Source of the DNA: Schistocerca nitens
Taxonomy: Eukaryota; Arthropoda; Insecta; Orthoptera; Acrididae
DNA length: 64,000 bases
NCBI RefSeq assembly: GCF_023898315.1
Contig: NC_064615.1
Span: forward strand, 733,877,450 to 733,941,449
Direction of reading: 5' to 3'
In this document: positions 12,140 to 64,000 of the stretch, piece by piece
How positions within the stretch are numbered: the first letter of the stretch is position 1
How the letters are laid out: each line of letters begins with the position of its first letter
Notes under the pieces: model-generated
The model's input: the letters and a program-made list of their open reading frames with translations, nothing else
What the model was told of the DNA's origin: nothing
The model's database searches: none
Program-made: the position numbers and the translations under genes

Positions 12140-13545
12140 TTATCTGCCGGGTGATTCCGGCGGCTTCTTCTTTTTCTTGCTTCTTCCTGGCTGCCCGAAT
12201 TCTATCTTCTTCAGGCGGGAGAAGTCCACTGGCGGCGTCTGTTGCTGGATGTACATGACTGCTTGGTCAGTCATGTACCGCCAGTCCTCGTCGGTGAAGA
12301 TCGGATGCTTGTTAATCAGCTCCAGATCTGCGCGCCTGACGAGTTCCCTCCCGTGAAGCTTCTGGTTCCAGGGTTCGCACCCCCAGTGGAATGGATAAGG
12401 TTTATAAGGTAGGGGAGGGATGTTGTATACTGTGAAAGGGTAAGGATGGCCATGATGGGGGTAGCTACCGTCGCGCAGGGAATCTGCGATCTTGGTGAGC
12501 ACCTCCCTCACACAGTTCTTGTTGGGGAGGGGGAGGCACTCGAACGGCTCGTCTTCGTCTCCCTCGGTTTTCATCGGCATTTCCTGCGTCGTCTGCGTTT
12601 CCGCAGAGACAGGAGTAACGACTGCTTCCGAGGGAGCCGTCTCCTTGTTCTCGGCGGTTTTCCCCGACTGCATGACCAGCTCCCTAGCAACCTGCGTTGC
12701 CGCGTCGGCCAGAGAGGCGGTCGTTTGTGTTGCCGCGTCTACCCCCGTACTGGTGGGGGTCGGTGCCGCGTCCGGCGTCGTGCGGGACGCGAGGTACAAG
12801 GCGACCCTTAGTTGAGTCACCTCCTGACGCGTCTCTTCTAGTTCCGCTCTCAGGGCCGCTCTCTCCTCCGCCATGGCGGATTTGAGCGCGTTGATTGCGT
12901 CCTCGTTGGCTTCAAAAATGGCTCTGAGCACTATGGGACTTAACATCTGTGGTCATCAGTCCCCTAGAACTTAGAACTACTTAAACCTAACTAACCTAAG
13001 GACATCACACACATCCATGCCCGAGGCAGGATTCGAACCTGTGACCGTAGCAGTCGCGCGGTTCCGGACTGCGTGCCTAGAACCTCGTTGGCTTCCCGAA
13101 GTACTTGGCGAAAGGCGTTCACGTCGTCTTTGTGGCGCAGTCCGCTTCCCCTACTAATGAAGGAGTGCGGGGTGTCCACCTTTTCTTCTCGTTGTGCCAC
13201 CTCTTCGTGTGCGGTGGCCAACTTCCGCTGCTTCCACGTCTTCACATAGCTGCAGCTGCGCGCGTCTGCGGCGTGCGAGCCACCGCAATTTACGCACGCC
13301 GCTGCAGTACCTCTTGGTTTGGTGCAGTTCCGTGTGTCGTGCGGTTTCCCGCACTTAACACACGCAACTACGCCGTCGCATTCCCTGGCTATGTGTCCCA
13401 GCTTTTGGCACTTATAGCACTGTAATTGTGCCACAGGCCTCCGCTTCTTCTTCTTGTTGCCGCAACCGTTGCTCCCGACTGCGTTTAGCAGGAGCTCAAC
13501 AGCAGCAGCAATCTTGCCTCTTCCTCCATTCCTGCATCTCGGCAT
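12140..13545 (-). CDS. Gag-like ORF1 protein with three CCHC zinc knuckles, split by a SINE
   Basis: Nucleic-acid-binding ORF1 protein of a non-LTR retrotransposon. The first ATG is at 13545-13543. Three knuckles follow in series on the minus strand: CYKCQKLGHIAREC, CVKCGKPHDTRNC and CVNCGGSHAADARSC (about 13425-13265). Next comes a charged region, then an Ala/Glu-rich coiled-coil (AMAEERAALRAELEETRQEV, about 12870-12815) and a basic C-terminus (RSKKKKKPP) ending at 12140. Between 13082 and 12914 lies a SINE with a 13-bp target duplication. Removing SINE plus one duplication (182 bp) leaves a single frame of 407 codons plus stop with no other break. The knuckles lie N-terminal and the coiled coil C-terminal, the reverse of many LINE ORF1 proteins. 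Confidence 0.75.
12914..13082 (-). mobile_element. tRNA-derived SINE, family 1, inside ORF1
   Basis: Minus-strand SINE with B box (GGATTCGAACCTGTGACC in plus orientation at 13029 onward) and the family tail CTAGAACTTAGAACTACTTAAACC. It is flanked by a perfect 13-bp duplication CCTCGTTGGCTTC at 12901-12913 and 13083-13095. The head is slightly shortened. Confidence 0.92.
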
Positions 13546-13560
13546 GGCTGAAGTAAGTGT

Positions 13561-14222
13561 CAGTTCCACACGGAAAGCAATCTACTCTACAGATTTTCAT
13601 TTTCTTATGACGTGCGGTGTTGCTTTTTGGAGTAACTCTTCCCGCTCACAAAGGGTATTTTTGCCTCAGAAACGGCCAGTTCGGGAAATAAGTGGTGTAA
13701 GTTCGCAAACCTGTTGTATACCCCTGTCCATTAGTCTTGGTGTTGTGACGTTGGACTCTCAATACATATATCTTCTTTAATATCGTTTCTTGTTAACAGT
13801 ATCAGCTTGATCCCAAGAACTAGCAGCTTTCATTCAGTTAATACTAGGCAGAAATCCAGTCTGTATTTGGATAGCAGCTCATTGACTTTTGTACCGAAAG
13901 GCGTGCAGTATTCTGCTGTATCGATTTACAGTAAACTACCACAAGAATTTAAAAATCTTAGCAGTAGTCCACATTCTTTCAAATCCAAACTGAAGAGTTT
14001 TCTCTTGGGTCACTCGTTCGACTGTGTCGAGGCGTTTCTTGACAAATTAAGTTAATTTCTATGTTAAATTGCTGACTGGGTTTATATAAACTTACAGCTT
14101 GTTGTATTTTTAGGATTAATAAATATTTTACCTTATTTATTATTACTTTTCCGTTCTAATTTCACTTGCTGACACGCTCCATGACCACGAGCATTTGCTC
14201 CTCAATTTCATGCTATGGAACT
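13561..14222 (+). mobile_element. Jockey-like LINE, C-terminal ORF2 and 3' end
   Basis: Continuation of the LINE left at 11989. FHFLMTCGVAFWSNSSRSQR (13594 onward) is the region after the YADD domain. 13807-14055 gives the C-terminal block with SVNTRQKSSLYL and KLPQEFKNLSSS. The 3' untranslated part ends around 14222 near CATGCTATGGAAC. Frame breaks separate the blocks. Confidence 0.72.
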
Positions 14223-14224
14223 AT

Positions 14225-15748
14225 ACCTATATAATAAAAGAAAAAAGTAAAACCCTACAAAGGAGAAGACAACACAGAAATATAGGAGGGGGATTTGAAA
14301 GCAGCGCTGTCTAAAGCATGAGTAAATAAAGCGCCGCGACCAGGAAATACAGCAACGGAACTTCCGAAGTAAGGAAGGAGTGTGATAGTAAGACACACAT
14401 AGAAAACCTTTGGGATAGTATAAGCGGTAGAAAATGGAAAGGTATTTGCCATTTATCTCCTCGATATACACAAAAAAATGACAGGAAGTTTTGCGCCAAT
14501 TACAGAGGAATAAGTGTTATTCCAGAAACAGCTAGGCAGTCCTATAGTATTCTGAATAAGAAAATAGAAAATGAAGTACCGGCTTTCAATGACTGCGAAG
14601 TGGTCTTTGGCTAGGATGTGAAGGAATGAGAAGGCTTAATGTTAGAGACAAGTGGATTCGTGTTGATAAAAAATTTGTGCATGAACACAAAAGTAATTAT
14701 TATGATTGGAAACCAGTTTACTCGAAGTATTTATTTGGAGCAAGCAGTCAATGGCTGGTACAGGAAATGCTCAGGCATGGGAATAAAGATTGGTGATGAT
14801 AACATTCGCTCTCTTATTTGAGGATGACCAGGCAACATTCCCTCGAAATTAAGATGATATGGAATACACGCAGATGAAGCTTAAAGAGGAGTGTAGCAAA
14901 TGGGGTTTTGGAATAAATACGGACAAGGCAGAGTATATGTATGGATTACGATTTGGTGAAAAATAACAAAGGAGAAGGGGAAATAAAATCCTGCAGCAGC
15001 TACAAACTTTTCGATCAATAATAGATAACTGCGTCACATGTGACAAGTATATTAATTCCAGAATACCAGTGGTGACGAGAACTACGAAAGCAGGCTCGGA
15101 ACTTGTGTTATTTTCGTGGCAGCAATGTAAGCCATTGGGCCGATCAATCTGATGTTCCCTGTTAGGCACACGTGCCAAAGGCTACGTGTTTTATTTTTTT
15201 ATTTGAGCACATCTCCTCTTAATTCTGACAATTGTTTCTCGCAATGTAATTTAACGTAAGTAACCCTTGTACGTCATAATTTTTATCCTTTTCTATGTAT
15301 TATTTTATAGGGTTTCTAAAAATTTCATCCTGATGAAAACATCCTTAGAGATGTCGAAACGTAGGTCAATGTAGCAAACAATTATTTGGAACAGTTGGTT
15401 CTATAATCCTATGTTGAGAACTACTGAAGCTTTGCATGGGATAATATGGATTAATTATATTCGGCATGGCACTAAGAAAAGCATATTTCACAGATTGCGG
15501 GGACAATAGGTCTGTATGGAGTTGAAATGTGACCTGAAACAAGGAAAATTAGAGAGAAAATGAAAACAGTGGAGAGAGACTTTATGAGATATGAAGAGTT
15601 ACAGTGGCATGATAAAATACGACATGAGAAGGTATGGAGCCGGATGAAAATAATGTATTGCTTAACAAAAACTACTGAGAATAGAGCGCTTCAGGGGTAC
15701 GGACACGTGTAGAGAATGCCTAATCACAGTTGGCTAAGGACAGGAGCG
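14225..15748 (+). mobile_element. RTE-like LINE, reverse transcriptase and C-terminal part
   Basis: DLKAALSKA then, after one stop, NKAPRPGN (14292-14348) is the conserved entry to the RTE reverse transcriptase. CANYRGISVIPETARQSY (14493-14546) is RT block 2. 15505-15730 holds YGVEM, MKTVERDFMRYEELQWHDK and YGHV-RMPNHSW, the C-terminal zinc-finger-side block. Heavily decayed. A stretch at about 15120-15430 does not look like LINE and may be a further insertion. The LINE continues after the SINE at 16004-16140 (GKKERTTSAKMGQI). Confidence 0.7.
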
Positions 15749-16003
15749 ACAGAGCGAGGTAACGCAGTGGCTAGCACACTGGACTCGCATTCGGGAGGAA
15801 GACTTAAAACCCACGTTCGGCCATCCTGATTTACGTATAACGTCATCTTTCTAAATAGTTTAAGGCAAATGCCGGGATGGTTCCTTCGAAATGCCACCGC
15901 CACTTTCCTTCTCCATCCTTCTTTGATCCAACTGGTGCGCCGACTAACGACCTTGATTTTGTCGGGAGGTTAAACACTAATCTCCTCCTCTTTAAACTGC
16001 GAG
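15749..16003 (+). mobile_element. tRNA-derived SINE, family 3
   Basis: Plus-strand head GAGCGAGGTAACGCAGTGGC, then CACACTGGACTCGCATTCGG, body GCAAATGCCGGGATGGTTCC, end near TCTCCTCCTC. Same family as 9670-9915. It interrupts the LINE C-terminal region, which resumes directly downstream. Target duplication not clear. Confidence 0.8.
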
Positions 16004-16140
16004 CCTCCGGGAAGAAGGAGAGGACGACCAGCGCTAAGATGGGACAAATACTTCCAGTAATCTATAGAAGACATAAATCGAATGAAGAAAAATCTGGAGG
16101 GCGATAACGTCTAACTGTTATGGGGAAAACGCCGATGACG
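16004..16140 (+). mobile_element. RTE-like LINE, extreme C-terminal piece
   Basis: Resumes the reading KKERTTSAKMGQI and NRMKKNLEGR. This corresponds to the GRPxxRW-D-like C-terminus of RTE LINEs, before 3' untranslated sequence. Short and decayed; assigned mainly by continuity with 15505-15748. Confidence 0.55.
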
Positions 16141-16357
16141 ACACGCTAGAGATATTTTTACCTCAGGCATGGGGTAATTTCCTTTCGAAAACGTTGTAAT
16201 TTGATTCCTGAGCGTATTTCATCGAGTGTGAGCTCCAGAAACCGAAGCGCCATCTCTCACTGCCAGCTGCTAACGTAACATGGACGATTTAAACATGCCT
16301 GCGCTTGATCACCTATGCATGCAAGAGCTTCAGTGGGTTGTAAATAACAGTCAACCG

Positions 16358-16832
16358 GTTGCAAGAAATTGATTTACTAAACCTTGACTATGGTTTCGAC
16401 AGTTTCGAAAAGAAGGTTTTCTTCAGCAGATATTTTACGTAGAATCACATACTATCTACATCCAATGTGGGGGTCATTGACTCAGTCTAATACATTTGCG
16501 TGTCGTCCACTTAATCATAATTAAAATACATGTTTTAAAGTAGTAGGTAGTGACATACGCCGGCGCTGTGGCTACCTACACTCTGTACGAGCCGATGCCA
16601 CGTTTCGTATTTAAACGTATTTAAATGTTGTGGGGTCTTTCAAAAGTCTCCAGACAGACTCTACAGTAGGGAGATACTACTATTAAATCATGTATCTTCA
16701 GTGGTGATGATACACACATGTAATAGACAGAATATAAATAGTATGTTATTGTATGCACACTAGCTTCTCAAGAACACAGTTTCAAAACTGTCGAAACAAT
16801 GGAGAATGTATAGTAAACATATATTCTGCAAC
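16358..16832. mobile_element. MITE-like element with about 70-bp terminal inverted repeats
   Basis: Left end GTTGCAAGAAAT then TTTACTA then GGTTTCGACAGTTTCGAAA (16393-16411). The right end contains the complement (TTTCAAAACTGTCGAAAC around 16780-16797) and finishes TGCAAC at 16832. About 475 bp with no coding capacity. It lies 320 bp upstream of the first visible esterase exon. Confidence 0.65.
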
Positions 16833-17155
16833 TGGATGGCTGTTGTTTCCAGTTCATGGAAGCTATAACATCGATGGATAGTAACATTAATCACTTGTAC
16901 AGAATCATAATATTGTCACTGCTTGTAAATCGTTAATCAGACGAGACGACATAGAGATGATGAAGCGAATTATTCGGCAAATTTGCAGTTACAAAGAGAA
17001 TTGCTACTCGCACTGTTCCTATTCTGTGCGCCATACCTGCGTTTTCACAGGGTTCAGTCACATGTTCTTTTTGTTTTACTTAAATTTCTCACGCGTTCTC
17101 CGGCTGACAGCTCACAATGTACTTTACATTTATAGTTACATTTCTGTTTCGCCAG

Positions 17156-64000
<46,845 letters not shown>

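Larger units (their letters stand above)
11990..13560 (-). mobile_element. ORF1-only (half-LINE-like) retroelement with (GTGA)n tail
   Basis: Minus strand unit inserted in the Jockey-like LINE. It starts near 13560, carries one gag-like ORF1, a short 3' untranslated stretch (12139-12006) and ends in GTGAGTGAGTGAGTGA (11990-12005 in complement). No endonuclease or reverse transcriptase is present. A non-LTR element that keeps its 5' end and ORF1 but lacks ORF2 would depend on another LINE for mobilisation, as HAL1 does on L1. That interpretation is inference. Its ORF is interrupted by a SINE at 12914-13082. Confidence 0.6.

Noticed and set aside
12436..12885. Plus-strand open frames over the ORF1 region
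   Set aside because: Shadows of the GC-rich minus-strand ORF1 coding sequence.
17117..17155. Met at 17117 as the esterase start
   Set aside because: The hydrophobic stretch before PPVPKAAW is a pyrimidine-rich splice acceptor read as protein; the family needs 50-60 more residues upstream.

Overview
The window is animal nuclear DNA, most likely from a large-genome insect. An acridid grasshopper or locust is my inference from the esterase family, the very long introns and the mix of short and long retrotransposons; the sequence does not prove it. There is no operon structure, no CRISPR array and nothing bacterial.

One real host gene is visible: a carboxylesterase (type-B esterase, alpha/beta-hydrolase) on the + strand. 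It runs from an internal exon at 17156 to the right edge. I assembled eight exons by eye: 17156-17287, 18050-18200, 20041-20226, 23032-23231, 30886-31042, 41567-41748, 52297-52429 and 63910 onward. All seven splice junctions join in phase and give about 410 codons of continuous esterase sequence. These include the oxyanion loop, the GQSAG nucleophile elbow, a candidate acidic residue and the catalytic His. The first exon(s), with the signal peptide and the N-terminal 50-60 residues, were not found, and the C-terminus lies past 64000. Introns grow from 0.8 kb to 11.5 kb. One of them appears to use a GC-AG splice pair.

Nearly everything else that can be recognised is mobile DNA. The 5' flank (1-17155) holds decayed Tc1/mariner transposases, three inverted-repeat (foldback) elements, tRNA-derived and 5S-rRNA-derived SINEs, and a nest of retrotransposons. 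In that nest an RTE-like LINE (8390-16140) is split by a Jockey-like LINE (about 10180-14222), which is split by an ORF1-only retroelement (11990-13560), which is split by a SINE (12914-13082).

The introns carry more of the same. Intron 3 has a Tc1-like element and two SINEs. Intron 4 has two Tc1 remnants and a chimeric SINE. Intron 5 has a decayed LINE and a mariner that contains a roughly 950-bp G-rich 16-bp minisatellite bounded by inverted SINE heads. Introns 6 and 7 each have a full-length 1422-bp Tc1-like element with an intact transposase, about 99% identical to each other. The two transposases are the only long intact ORFs besides the interrupted ORF1. Long stretches without a recognisable feature are listed as such.
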